From an uncultured Lactobacillus sp. (GTDB lineage Bacteria; Bacillota; Bacilli; Lactobacillales; Lactobacillaceae), in assembly GCA_937874695.1 (NCBI GenBank), contig CALNAJ010000027.1:1-64000 (forward strand): 64,000 nucleotides of DNA, written 5' to 3'. This document shows positions 7,671 to 17,325 of the stretch, piece after piece (position 1 is the stretch's first letter; the number at the start of each line of letters is the position of its first letter). A program made the position numbers and the translations under genes. Below the pieces are notes generated by a model. It searched no databases, was not told where the DNA came from, and saw nothing but the letters and a program-made list of their open reading frames with translations.

Positions 7671-8612
7671 ATGCAATTAATTTCAATCGTCGTGCCCTGC
7701 TATAACGAGCAGGAAAGTATTCCCTTATTCTTCAAACGTGTGGATCAAATTCTCACGGAATTCGATCATCACCGCGAACAATATCGTTGGGAATACTGGT
7801 TCGTTAATGATGGCTCGACGGATGAGTCGCTTCAACAACTTCAGATTTTGCATACGGCACACGCCGACAAAGTCCACTACATTAATTTTTCACGTAACTT
7901 TGGCAAGGAGGCGGCCCTGTTGGCTGGTCTCAAGGCGGCACGAGGGGATGCCGTGGCGGTCATGGATGTTGACCTACAAGATCCACCCGAGCTATTGCCC
8001 ACAATGATTTCAACTTTGGCAGAAACGGATTATGACGTGATTGGCACGCAACGTTCCGACCGGCAAGGGGAACCCTGGCTACGGTCGAAATTATCCACGG
8101 CTTTTTACCACGTCATCAATCGCATTTCGCAGGTAAAAATCGTCCCGGGGGCACGAGATTACCGATTGATGCGGCGGTCTGTGGTTGACGCGGTCATTGC
8201 CATGCCCGAGTACAATCGGTTCTCCAAGGGAATCTTCAGTTGGGTCGGGTTTAAGACGAAGTACCTCACGTTTCATCATCAGGATCGGGTGGCCGGTCAT
8301 ACCCACTGGTCGATGAAGCAACTGCTCTCGTATTCCCTTGAGGGTATCATGGACTATTCGGAGGTGCCACTGTCCATTGCGTCTTGGCTAGGGGGGGCGG
8401 CGTTTATCGCGTCAATCCTGAGCATGATTTGGATTGTGATTCGCGCACTACTCTTCGGCAATCCAACGGCAGGGTGGCCCTCATTGGTGGCCATTATCTT
8501 GATGCTGGGCGGCCTTCAGCTGCTTTGCCTTGGGATATTGGGAAAGTATGTTGGTCGGATTTATCTGGAGACCAAGCATCGGCCGCAATATTTGATTAAG
8601 GAAAAAATGTAA
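7671..8612 (+). CDS. GtrB/CsbB-like undecaprenyl-phosphate glycosyltransferase
   Basis: A 313-residue family 2 glycosyltransferase of the DPM1/GtrB type. N-terminal GT-A domain with VPCYNEQES, DGSTD and the metal/phosphate pattern DVDLQDPPELL; two C-terminal transmembrane helices (about 230-260 and 270-295). The family moves a sugar from UDP-sugar to undecaprenyl phosphate on the inner membrane face. Start chosen at ATG 7671, 8 bases after AAGGAGG. A YfhO-like protein two genes on matches the Bacillus CsbB/YfhO system that glycosylates lipoteichoic acid, so that role is likely here. Sugar and acceptor are not determined. Confidence 0.85.
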   Translation: MQLISIVVPCYNEQESIPLFFKRVDQILTEFDHHREQYRWEYWFVNDGSTDESLQQLQILHTAHADKVHYINFSRNFGKEAALLAGLKAARGDAVAVMDVDLQDPPELLPTMISTLAETDYDVIGTQRSDRQGEPWLRSKLSTAFYHVINRISQVKIVPGARDYRLMRRSVVDAVIAMPEYNRFSKGIFSWVGFKTKYLTFHHQDRVAGHTHWSMKQLLSYSLEGIMDYSEVPLSIASWLGGAAFIASILSMIWIVIRALLFGNPTAGWPSLVAIILMLGGLQLLCLGILGKYVGRIYLETKHRPQYLIKEKM

Positions 8613-8624
8613 GGAGATTTGAAG

Positions 8625-9272
8625 ATGACAGTCAATCGGCGTAATCAGCAACTCGCGCTAGGCACCTTGGGATTATTTGGGATTCTTGCAATTTTAGTTA
8701 AAATACAATTCGCGCCTTTAATGGCGTTAGATCGGCAATGGCTCGGTGGTTTTCAGACGAGCTGGCTGGGGCAACACGTTCGGCTATGGGATTGGCTGAC
8801 TACGCTGGGCAGTCCGGCAATCACCGGTGGCTTTGCCGTGCTTCTCGCCTTATTCCTGTGGCGAATTCATCAGCGGGGATGGAGTCTGACCGTGCTGACC
8901 GCGATCATTGGGGGCGATGCCCTATTACTTGTCGTCAAGCAACTTGTGAGCCGGATTCGGCCGACACAACAGGTGGTTGCCGATAGTGGCTTTAGCTTTC
9001 CCAGTGGACACGTCTTCAGTACGATGTTAGTGGCTTGTATCGTCGTTACCCTGTTGTTTCATTTCCTAAAGGGAAACTGGTTATTCTGGACGATACTGGC
9101 GATTATCGCCATCGGCGTCCTCGGGGTGGTTCTCGCACGACTGGGACTACGGGATCACTTTCCTAGCGATACTTTGGGAAGCTTGCTCTTAGCCAGTGGG
9201 TGGTGGCTCCAGGTGCTCAGTATCTATGAGCGCCTACAAGGGAAACATCAGGCAGCAAAAGTTTGGGAGTAA
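8625..9272 (+). CDS. PAP2-family membrane phosphatase
   Basis: A 215-residue integral membrane phosphatase. The three PAP2 motifs are visible: KQLVSRIRP, FPSGH and RLGLRDHFPSD, although the usual S of motif 3 is A. Start ATG 8625, eight bases after AAGGAG. Family members remove phosphate from undecaprenyl diphosphate or phosphatidyl phosphates. Lying between a lipid-linked sugar synthase and a YfhO-like transferase, it may recycle the lipid carrier (inference). Confidence 0.82.
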   Translation: MTVNRRNQQLALGTLGLFGILAILVKIQFAPLMALDRQWLGGFQTSWLGQHVRLWDWLTTLGSPAITGGFAVLLALFLWRIHQRGWSLTVLTAIIGGDALLLVVKQLVSRIRPTQQVVADSGFSFPSGHVFSTMLVACIVVTLLFHFLKGNWLFWTILAIIAIGVLGVVLARLGLRDHFPSDTLGSLLLASGWWLQVLSIYERLQGKHQAAKVWE

Positions 9273-9285
9273 GGTGGGGAAACGA

Positions 9286-11934
9286 ATGGCAGAATTTTCT
9301 AAGAAAAGGATATGGCAGAATACAGGATTAGCCTGGATTGTAGGCCTTGCTATTGTGGCAATGGTCTTCATGTACTGGCGGGTAACGCCATTTGGCAATC
9401 ATAGCTTACTGATGAGTGATATGGGGACACAGTATATTCCCTTGTTAACGGCATTACAGCACGCGTTGCGCTACCAGGTCTTTCACTTCTACACGTTCTC
9501 GCAGTCTCTGGGCAGTGGCTTGGTACCTACAGTGGCCTACTACCTGCTGAGTCCCTTTAACCTCATCGTCCTGTTCTTTGGGACAGCGCAGATACCCGTG
9601 GCAGCTAGTGTGATTATCATGATTAAAATTGCGACGATTGCCGCGACGATGACCTGGTATCTTCAGCAGCATTTCCAAACGACTCAACGGATGACCATCA
9701 TCTTTGCCTTGGCATTTAGCTTCTGTGGCTTTGTGGCGATGAACTACTTTGACCTGATGTGGCTAGATTCTCTGGTCTTGTTACCACTGGTAGCTGCGGG
9801 GCTGGATCGGTTGGTCGCTCAAGGTCGGCCCGTCCTGTTCTTTGCGAGCCTATTGGCCAGCATTCTCACAAACTATTACTTGGGTTATATGACCTGCATC
9901 TTCAGTCTCTTCTACTTTATCTACATGCTGATCAATTGGCAGGGCAGCAAGGTTGGGAGTCGTCTCTGGTACGGTCGCCTGGGGCGGTTCGCGCTGACTG
10001 GTGTTTTGAGCGGCCTCAGCGCAGCCATTATTTTAATTCCAACCGGGTTGGGCATGTTATTGACGGCCAAGTCAGCGACAAAACTCTTGAATTTTCACTT
10101 AACGCCCGAATTCGGCGGTGAGTTCTTCACGCAGTTTGGGGTAGGGGCCACGAACTATGCACAACGCCTCATGCACGCACCGACCGTCTTTGTCACGAGT
10201 GCTGTGGCCTTGTTGACGCTCGTTTACTTCTGCCACGCGCAGTTCTCTCGGCGGCAAAAGTGGTCGGCAGCGGCGTTACTCCTCGCCCTATTCTTGGGGA
10301 TGGGGGTGCGGCTGTTCAATACCATCTGGCACTTCATGCAAGCGCCGGCCGGTTTCCCATTCCGTAACGTCTTCTTTCTGAGCTTCGTGATGGTGCTGCT
10401 GGGCTTTGCGGCCTGGCAAGCGGAACCACGCCAGATCAAACGAACCTGGCAATGGGGCTTACCTTTAATCCAAGCTGTTCTGATTGTGGTCGGTGCGGCT
10501 TCCGTAAAATTCATGCTGGCTCTAGTTACGGGGCGTTCGGCTAAATTGACGCGCTACTTTACCGGGATTCAACAGATTCACTGGCAAAGCGTGGGGCTTT
10601 CTGTCGTCTACGTTGTCATTACGGCAGCCGTGATCTTTGGGACCCGAGCAGCATGGCGGCGCTGGCTACTGAGTGGCCTGGTGATCACGGAAGTCGCCGG
10701 AAACTTTATTCTCGCAATGGGCACCAGTAAATTCGGCAATCAGCAGGCGTACGCGCAAGCCTATCGCCAAGAGAATCGGCAGATGGCTAAAGTGAATGAT
10801 CCGGATGGCCAGCTTTACCGCGTCCAAAATGACAATGCCCTGATTAATCGGGCCTTTCAAGGTAATTACAATAATTATAACGATAGCTTAACGTTCAATT
10901 TCCACGGTGTATCGGGGTACAGCTCGACACTGAGTGAGCAGACGCGGACGACTTTGGAAAAATTGGGGATGTTTAGCGACAACGTGCGGCGAATAGGTGA
11001 TGTTGGTCTGACGCCATTAACTGAACTGCTGTTGGGTGTTAAGGATACGGTTCACTTAGGCAATAATGTTGGACAGTCCACAACGGTTGCCACGAGCGCC
11101 TACAGTGGCATGGGCTTTGCGGTACCAGCTGCCTTACAACACGTGCAACTGACCAGTGATGCCTTGCAGAATCAAGAAGCCATCATGCAGGCCCTACGTC
11201 CGCAGCATCAGACGTATCTGCAACAGGCGACGCAGCTTGCCGATCACGTGAAGACGGTTACCCAAGTTAAAGGGGTGAAGACGACCTACAAGTACCATCA
11301 TCAGTTGACTTTGAAGATGAAGGCCGCGGGGCCAGCCTATCTGTGGGTACCGAGTGGTCAGACAAAGTATGCCACGATGAAGGTCGATGGCACCAGCGTT
11401 GCCCCGGCAACGAATGCCAATGACAAGACGGCACTCGTTAAGCTGGGGGACTTCAAGCGTGGTCAAACGCTGACCGTGACCTTTGCGGCGAAGTATTCGC
11501 AGGCGATTTACCATACGCAAGTGGCCAGTTTACGACAGGCTGATTTTGCCCAGCTCCTTCAGACGGTTCGGCGGCAACGTTTGACCCTGCGAACGGTCAG
11601 CAGTCCCGTAAAGACGAGCCTTCGAGGTCATGTGACGGGAACGCCAGCGCGCAGCGACCTTTACCTGAGCATCCCCTATGATGTGGGGTGGCAGGCAACG
11701 GTCAATGGTAATCGCGTCAAGCCGTCGCGCGTCTTGGATGGGTTGATGCGCGTGCCGTTACAGAATGGCAAGAATACGGTGACACTGACCTACCACGTTC
11801 CTGGGGGACGGGTAGGCGCGGGCGTCTCACTGCTGAGTCTGCTCAGCTTCGGCGGCCTAGCCTGGTGGTGGCGGGCCGGCGAGACCGGGGCACATCGTGA
11901 GCGGTCACGTCATCAGCCAAAATCAACGAAATAA
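9286..11934 (+). CDS. YfhO-family GT-C membrane glycosyltransferase
   Basis: An 882-residue protein. The N-terminal half has about twelve membrane segments with an early extracellular loop containing MSDMGTQYIPLL and DLMWLDSL, typical of YfhO/GT-C enzymes; the C-terminal half is a large extracytoplasmic domain, followed by a last helix near residues 845-865 and a basic tail. The family transfers sugars from undecaprenyl phosphate to lipoteichoic acid or wall polymers outside the membrane. Start chosen at ATG 9286 after AAGGTGGGG; a longer frame overlaps the PAP2 gene and is unlikely. It completes an operon with the GtrB-like enzyme. Confidence 0.85.
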   Translation: MAEFSKKRIWQNTGLAWIVGLAIVAMVFMYWRVTPFGNHSLLMSDMGTQYIPLLTALQHALRYQVFHFYTFSQSLGSGLVPTVAYYLLSPFNLIVLFFGTAQIPVAASVIIMIKIATIAATMTWYLQQHFQTTQRMTIIFALAFSFCGFVAMNYFDLMWLDSLVLLPLVAAGLDRLVAQGRPVLFFASLLASILTNYYLGYMTCIFSLFYFIYMLINWQGSKVGSRLWYGRLGRFALTGVLSGLSAAIILIPTGLGMLLTAKSATKLLNFHLTPEFGGEFFTQFGVGATNYAQRLMHAPTVFVTSAVALLTLVYFCHAQFSRRQKWSAAALLLALFLGMGVRLFNTIWHFMQAPAGFPFRNVFFLSFVMVLLGFAAWQAEPRQIKRTWQWGLPLIQAVLIVVGAASVKFMLALVTGRSAKLTRYFTGIQQIHWQSVGLSVVYVVITAAVIFGTRAAWRRWLLSGLVITEVAGNFILAMGTSKFGNQQAYAQAYRQENRQMAKVNDPDGQLYRVQNDNALINRAFQGNYNNYNDSLTFNFHGVSGYSSTLSEQTRTTLEKLGMFSDNVRRIGDVGLTPLTELLLGVKDTVHLGNNVGQSTTVATSAYSGMGFAVPAALQHVQLTSDALQNQEAIMQALRPQHQTYLQQATQLADHVKTVTQVKGVKTTYKYHHQLTLKMKAAGPAYLWVPSGQTKYATMKVDGTSVAPATNANDKTALVKLGDFKRGQTLTVTFAAKYSQAIYHTQVASLRQADFAQLLQTVRRQRLTLRTVSSPVKTSLRGHVTGTPARSDLYLSIPYDVGWQATVNGNRVKPSRVLDGLMRVPLQNGKNTVTLTYHVPGGRVGAGVSLLSLLSFGGLAWWWRAGETGAHRERSRHQPKSTK

Positions 11935-11950
11935 ATTTACAGGGTAACGG

Positions 11951-11978
11951 GCGTTCGGAAAAATTCGAACGCTTTTTT
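11951..11978 (+). terminator. terminator after yfhO-like gene
   Basis: GCGTTCG (11951-11957) and CGAACGC (11966-11972) with an 8-base loop, then TTTTTT. Confidence 0.9.
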
Positions 11979-12133
11979 CTTGTAAAATATACCGCTTGCA
12001 AAAACAAATTAGCTGATCATTTACAGGCTTGCTTGACAGTTGTTGAAAAATTCTGAAGATTCAGGGATGATGTGGTTAGTCGAATGGCCTTGGCGTAAGC
12101 TAGACGTAACGATGAAAGGTAGGGGGACTCGCG

Positions 12134-12835
12134 ATGAGTGACATGATTTTAGTGGTGGAGGACGATGAAGCGTTACTAGCATCGGTCAGTATGGATCTGC
12201 AATTCGAGGGGTACACGGTGCTGAATGCCAAGGACGGCCGCAGTGCGCTGGAGGTCTATGAAAATAATCGGGGACAATTGGATCTGATTATTTTGGACTG
12301 GATGCTACCCAAGCTGGACGGGCTCGGGGTGTTGCGGCGGATTCGCCGTAACGACGACTTGCCAGTCATCATGATGACGGCTCGCGACTACGTGAGTGAT
12401 AAGGTCACGGGGCTGGATACCGGGGCGGACGATTACATTACGAAGCCGTTTGACTTGGAAGAATTGCTTGCCCGGGTGCGCGTGATCCTGCGACATCGCC
12501 AGGCGACAGCACCAGTCACGCAGCAGCTCCACGTGGGTCAACTGATGGTCGACACGCGCAGTCGCCAGGTCAGAAACGGTGGTGAGCTGATTCAGCTGAC
12601 CCAACGCGAGTACGATCTGTTACTCTGCCTCATGAAGAATGCCGGTGAGACGCTGACCCGTGATGATCTGTTGGATCAGGTCTGGGGCGTGGATTTTGAA
12701 GGGCAACCCAACATTGTCGACGTCTATATCCGTTATCTGCGGCACAAGCTTGCGGCGGGCAACGTTAATGTTGCCGATTTGATTCACACGGTTCGTGGCG
12801 TAGGCTACGTCCTCTCTACAGAATATGTGGGGTAA
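12134..12835 (+). CDS. OmpR-family response regulator (system 2)
   Basis: A 233-residue response regulator, paralog of the one at 5470. Receiver with D10/D11, phospho-acceptor D55 and the conserved MMTAR and ITKPF; winged-helix C-terminal domain. TTGACA at 12033-12038 and the inverted repeat CTGAA-GA-TTCAG at 12053-12064 lie upstream and may belong to the promoter or its autoregulation. The kinase starts 7 bases downstream. Confidence 0.9.
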   Translation: MSDMILVVEDDEALLASVSMDLQFEGYTVLNAKDGRSALEVYENNRGQLDLIILDWMLPKLDGLGVLRRIRRNDDLPVIMMTARDYVSDKVTGLDTGADDYITKPFDLEELLARVRVILRHRQATAPVTQQLHVGQLMVDTRSRQVRNGGELIQLTQREYDLLLCLMKNAGETLTRDDLLDQVWGVDFEGQPNIVDVYIRYLRHKLAAGNVNVADLIHTVRGVGYVLSTEYVG

Positions 12836-12842
12836 GCGCAGA

Positions 12843-14222
12843 ATGGCTAAACCACAGACCACGGCCGGAGAAATTCATAAGCGGGTGATTCGGCTGCTCG
12901 TTTTGACAACGTTACTTATGGGGACTGCCATCATTACGGTGGTCGGCTACCAGCAGATTCGCCAGACCCAGCAGTCCGCCACACGCTTGATGAAGGGGCT
13001 TCAGCGTTCAGTAATCGGCGATCAGCCCGACTGGCACTGGTGGCGGCGATACAATGCCATCAATACCTTTGAGACCAACGTCCGGGTGACGAACCCTCGT
13101 GGCAGTTCGGTGAAATACTATTACTCGCCGTTTACCCGGGACTTTTTGAGTGCCAAGTCCCACAAGGTATTTGGTACCAAGGCAATCGGGTATACGCCGG
13201 ATTACGGACTGACCTACTATCGGGAAAGTTATTACCACGGGAATCGTTTAGAAATCTGGCTGAATCTGATGCCAATCGTGGAGACCTTGGTGTCGGTCAT
13301 TGCCGCGGTACTGTTGGTCATGGTAGCAACGATTCTGATTGGCGGGTACTACGTCCGGTCGGTCGCCCGGCAACTCACGCGGCCACTGGCCAGCTTGAAT
13401 ACGGCCGCTCAGGAACAGGCCCACCAGCGGGAACGGCGGATTGCCTTGCCCGTTCCGACTCAACCGGTGGAGGTCAACCAACTGGCCGAGAGCTTTAATG
13501 CGCTATTGGAGACGGTCAACGCACACACTGCACAGGAGCGACAGTTCACCTCGAACGCCGCCCATGAACTGCGGACACCGATTGCTGCGGTGCTGACGCA
13601 GGTACAACTCCTCCAGCGCCGCGCCGCGGACCATCCGGAGATTATCCCACAATCGTTGACCTATATCAGTGAAGAGTCGATCCGGATGAAGAATTTAGTG
13701 GATAGCCTGCTGACCCTATCACGGGCCGATCGGGCTGTCCTGAAGCTGGCGCCGGTTAACTTACAGGATGTGGTGGCCGCGGCGATGGCGCGTGAACGGC
13801 CACTGCTTCATCAGACCCTCACGGTAATCGGCACACAGTCGGCAAGCGTGGTCCTGGGGGCTGCGGAAAGTCTGGAGCAGGTGCTGACAGCGCTACTCGA
13901 TAACGCCGCTAAATATTCGCCGGCAACGTCGACCATCACCGTTGACTTGGCAACGACCGCGACCACTCACGTGATTGCCGTTAAGGACGAGGGAATGGGC
14001 ATCAGTGCGGCAGATAAGCCGCATGTCTTTGAGCGCTTCTACCGTGCCGATTCGGCGCGTACGCCTGAAATCGCGGGCACCGGATTAGGACTGGCTATCG
14101 TTGAACAGTTGGTGCATCTGAATCACGGGACCATTGTCGTCGTGGATAACGTTCCTCACGGGAGTCAGTTCGTGGTGACACTGCCTCGGGCGGATGGCCA
14201 ATCTGAGAAAATCTCAGAATAA
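12843..14222 (+). CDS. membrane sensor histidine kinase (system 2)
   Basis: A 459-residue kinase, paralog of the one at 6177. Two transmembrane helices (about 17-38 and 146-168) enclose an extracytoplasmic domain with QPDW..WRRYNAINT (61-75) and YTPDYGLTYYRE; HAMP, HisKA with His241 in AAHELRTP, HATPase with DNAAKYSP and GTGLGLAIV. Start chosen at ATG 12843; an in-frame ATG 18 bases upstream overlaps the regulator. The two systems share sensor motifs but differ around residues 85-115, so signal specificity may differ. Confidence 0.9.
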   Translation: MAKPQTTAGEIHKRVIRLLVLTTLLMGTAIITVVGYQQIRQTQQSATRLMKGLQRSVIGDQPDWHWWRRYNAINTFETNVRVTNPRGSSVKYYYSPFTRDFLSAKSHKVFGTKAIGYTPDYGLTYYRESYYHGNRLEIWLNLMPIVETLVSVIAAVLLVMVATILIGGYYVRSVARQLTRPLASLNTAAQEQAHQRERRIALPVPTQPVEVNQLAESFNALLETVNAHTAQERQFTSNAAHELRTPIAAVLTQVQLLQRRAADHPEIIPQSLTYISEESIRMKNLVDSLLTLSRADRAVLKLAPVNLQDVVAAAMARERPLLHQTLTVIGTQSASVVLGAAESLEQVLTALLDNAAKYSPATSTITVDLATTATTHVIAVKDEGMGISAADKPHVFERFYRADSARTPEIAGTGLGLAIVEQLVHLNHGTIVVVDNVPHGSQFVVTLPRADGQSEKISE

Positions 14223-14693
14223 TTTCTTTTAGGGTAAGTTTTTAAAACGCCGATGTTCAGCTATGATTGAGACATTCAGTTGTGGTTGAACTTTTTTCTG
14301 GGGATAGTGGACGACAGGTAATGGTAAAAGATTTTGGGGATACCATTGCGTACCGATCGGCTGACGACAATTGAACGTCTGGCGTGAAGAGGGGGTCAGG
14401 TCCTTTCCGGGAGGACCCGCTTGCGTGAGTCAAGGCGACAGCCGCATTGGGGAATGCGGTTATAGAAATTAGAATTTAACTAGCAATAGAGCGATTGGTC
14501 AACGGAGTACGGGAAATATTTAGCAGAATAGAGGGCGGGTCAATAGGCCTGCAGGAAAGGAGCCGGGCGTGGGGACGTCGGCTCCTTTCTGGTATAGTTA
14601 TAGTAAGTCAGCTAACCTAACGGCTGATTCCGACTCTGCCTTGATTGTGTTTCAATCGGGCCATTGCGATAATGAAGAACTACGGGGGGATTT
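14223..14693 (+). promoter_or_regulatory. 471-bp structured intergenic region upstream of mprF
   Basis: No open frame of note. A terminator-like repeat GTTCA/TGAAC plus TTTTTT closes the kinase operon (about 14263-14303). Then come hairpins GGTCCT/AGGACC (14399-14404, 14412-14417) and CCGCATT/AATGCGG, and an 11-bp perfect inverted repeat GAAAGGAGCCG (14555-14565) with CGGCTCCTTTC (14579-14589). That repeat directly abuts an extended -10, TGG-TATAGT (TATAGT at 14593-14598), with no good -35. It looks like the regulated promoter of mprF with the repeat in operator position; an untranslated RNA in the upstream part is also possible. Confidence 0.5.
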
Positions 14694-17306
14694 ATGATGG
14701 GGAAAAGACTATGGTCGGGCATTCAAAAGCATATGACGTTGATCAAGGGGCTCTTTATGTTTTCCGTGCTGCTCTTTATTATCCGAGAAATCGGGCGGGT
14801 GGCGCATGAGGTCAGTGGCCAACAGGTGCAGTCGGTCCTGGCATCGTTGAGCTGGGGAACGCTGGGCCTTCTTTTGGTCGGTGGTTTCGTGGCGGTCTTG
14901 CCAATGCTGATCTATGATTTCACCATCGTGGAATTCTTGCCCGGCAAGTTTTCAACCGGTTATATCGTCCGTAGTGGCTGGGTGACCAATACCTTTACCA
15001 ATCTGATGGGGATGGGCGGTCTGCTCGGGGCGAGCCTGCGGGCGAACTTCTACTCGGCATCGGCCACAAAAAAACAGGTGGTGTATGCCATCTCAAAGAT
15101 TGCCCTGTTCCTCCTGGCCGGACTGTCCCTGTCGTGTTGGGTTGCGCTCCTCCTGCTGTTTGGGTTTGATGTGGGTCAGCCGTATCAGGGGTATTGGTTC
15201 TGGCTCCTGGGTGGTGGCCTGTACTTTCCAGGGCTGTTCTTCTTCACGCGATTCAACGATAGCGAGTTCTTTAAGGACCTGACTTGGACGCGTGAGCTAC
15301 GGCTGATCATCGGTTCCAGCCTGGAGTGGGGGGGCTGTGCGCTGTTCTTTCTCCTGATTGGGTGGACGCTGGACCTACCACTGAATTTGGTTGCCGTATT
15401 CCCTATGTTTGTGGTGGCTTCGGTCGCGGGGGTCGTCTCGATGATTCCCGGTGGCCTAGGGAGTTTTGACGTCTTCATGATCCTGGGCCTGGGGATGCTG
15501 GGTGTTAGCAGAGCAGATGCGGCCGGTTGGCTGTTGCTGTATCGGCTATTCTACTACCTCTTCCCGTTTGGCGTCGGGGTCGGCCTGTTCTTTCACGATG
15601 CCGGCCGTAGGATCAATCGTTTCTTAAACGGCTTGCCGGTCGCGGCACTGCGGCGGGGTGCGCACTTGTTTGTGACGACCTTTATGTATTTCTCAGGGGT
15701 AATGATGCTCCTGTACGCGACGATTCCGGACGTGGTCTTAACCAATCATCTCTATATTCGATTGGTGCCTTATATGTTTTACTTCCTGGATCAGGTCTCC
15801 AATATTATCGTGGCCTTTCTTCTGATTGGGTTGGCCCGTGGCGTTGGGGCACGGGTCAAACGGGTCTTTTGGCCGACACTCGTGGTCTTGGCGATTGCCA
15901 TTGGCAACACACTCTGGCGGGAGAACTTTCCCGGTGGGTTGGCCGTTCTGTTGGGATTGGTATTGGCCTGCCTTATCTTTGCGCGACCAGAGCTGTACCG
16001 CGAGGGTTTTCATTATTCCTGGGGTGGCCTGCTGATTGATGGCAGTATCTACGTGGGGACGTTCCTGATGTACACCGTATTGGGCTTGTACATGTTCCAG
16101 GGGCACCATCGGCCGTGGCTACCGCAGAGCTGGCTGGTGCCGTCGATGCAGGTATGGCTGAATGGACTGGGTGGCTTGCTGGTGGCCCTGCTGATTCTGG
16201 TGGGTATCTACCGCTACCTGACCCATTCACGGCAAGCGTGGTTGCGTCAGCCCTTCGATGGGCCACGGGTACGGGCCTTGATTCGGCAGTTTGGTGGCAA
16301 CGAGGTCAGTCACTTGGCTTTTCTGCGAGACAAGCGCCTGTACTTTTACCAAGAAGGTGACGAAGACCAACTGCTGATTCTGTTTCGGCAACGGGCCGAC
16401 AAGCTCCTAGTCATGGGTGAACCCATTGGTAATCAGGAAAAATTAGCACCGGCACTCAAGCAGTTCATGCACGACGCTGATTTAGCTGGATTACGACCCG
16501 TCTTCTATGAAATCAGTGAGTCTCTGACGTTACGTCTGCACGAAATGGGCTTTGACTTTATCAAGGTAGGCGAAGAGGGCCACGTCGACCTGACCACGTT
16601 TAACCTGGTGGGAAAGGCTCACCGTGGGGAACGGGCGCTGGTCAATAAGTTTCGCCGTGAGGGGTATACCTGTGAGATTCAGCAGGCTCCGTTTAGTGAC
16701 GAAGATTTTGCCACACTGCAGGCCATTTCGGACTCGTGGTTGGGGGATCAGACGGAAAAAGGCTTCTCCATGGGATTCTTTGACCGCACTTACCTTAATG
16801 AAGCGCCGATCGCCGTGATGAAAGGCGCTGACGGTAAAATTGTCGCGTTTGCCAATCTGATGCCAACGGGGGACCGGAAGATGACGTCGATTGATTTGAT
16901 GCGTGAAAGTCACGCGGCGCCCTCGGGTATCATGGACGGCCTGTTCGTGTATCTCTTTGAGTTGTGCCGCGACCAGGGATATACCGCCTTTAATCTGGGG
17001 ATGGCACCGCTGGCCAACGTGGGCGTGTCCAACTTTAGTTTTATTGAAGAACGGGCGGCCCATCTGATCTATCAGTACGGGTCCAACGTGTACAGCTTTC
17101 AGGGGTTGCGGGCGTACAAGGAGAAGTACGTGACCACCTGGCAGCCGAAATATTTGGCATACCGGCGGCGGGCATCGCTGATCTTCACGATGCTACAGCT
17201 GATGCTGGTCATCAATCGGCCGGCAACGGGACCGAAGACGCGGCTGGTGCCACATTGGCTGGATCGCTGGTTGACCGACGAAATCAACTGGCAGAACCGC
17301 CGCTAA
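14694..17306 (+). CDS. mprF: MprF, phosphatidylglycerol lysyltransferase/flippase
   Basis: An 870-residue membrane protein. The N-terminal about 500 residues have many membrane segments with the flippase-domain signature MIPGGLGSFD; the C-terminal about 330 residues form the GNAT-like DUF2156 aminoacyltransferase domain (for example FSMGFFDRTYLNEAPIAVM and FNLGMAPLANVG). MprF adds an amino acid, usually lysine, to phosphatidylglycerol and moves it to the outer leaflet, lowering negative charge and giving resistance to cationic peptides. Length is typical. Start ATG 14694 or 14697 after GGGGGG. The two-component system just upstream is a plausible regulator. Confidence 0.92.
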   Translation: MMGKRLWSGIQKHMTLIKGLFMFSVLLFIIREIGRVAHEVSGQQVQSVLASLSWGTLGLLLVGGFVAVLPMLIYDFTIVEFLPGKFSTGYIVRSGWVTNTFTNLMGMGGLLGASLRANFYSASATKKQVVYAISKIALFLLAGLSLSCWVALLLLFGFDVGQPYQGYWFWLLGGGLYFPGLFFFTRFNDSEFFKDLTWTRELRLIIGSSLEWGGCALFFLLIGWTLDLPLNLVAVFPMFVVASVAGVVSMIPGGLGSFDVFMILGLGMLGVSRADAAGWLLLYRLFYYLFPFGVGVGLFFHDAGRRINRFLNGLPVAALRRGAHLFVTTFMYFSGVMMLLYATIPDVVLTNHLYIRLVPYMFYFLDQVSNIIVAFLLIGLARGVGARVKRVFWPTLVVLAIAIGNTLWRENFPGGLAVLLGLVLACLIFARPELYREGFHYSWGGLLIDGSIYVGTFLMYTVLGLYMFQGHHRPWLPQSWLVPSMQVWLNGLGGLLVALLILVGIYRYLTHSRQAWLRQPFDGPRVRALIRQFGGNEVSHLAFLRDKRLYFYQEGDEDQLLILFRQRADKLLVMGEPIGNQEKLAPALKQFMHDADLAGLRPVFYEISESLTLRLHEMGFDFIKVGEEGHVDLTTFNLVGKAHRGERALVNKFRREGYTCEIQQAPFSDEDFATLQAISDSWLGDQTEKGFSMGFFDRTYLNEAPIAVMKGADGKIVAFANLMPTGDRKMTSIDLMRESHAAPSGIMDGLFVYLFELCRDQGYTAFNLGMAPLANVGVSNFSFIEERAAHLIYQYGSNVYSFQGLRAYKEKYVTTWQPKYLAYRRRASLIFTMLQLMLVINRPATGPKTRLVPHWLDRWLTDEINWQNRR

Positions 17307-17325
17307 CGGATTGGCTAAACCTAAT

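Noticed and set aside
14330..14480. RNase P RNA, 6S RNA or tmRNA as identity of the structured region before mprF
   Set aside because: Hallmarks such as the RNase P GAGGAAAGTCC core or a tmRNA tRNA-like end are not present.
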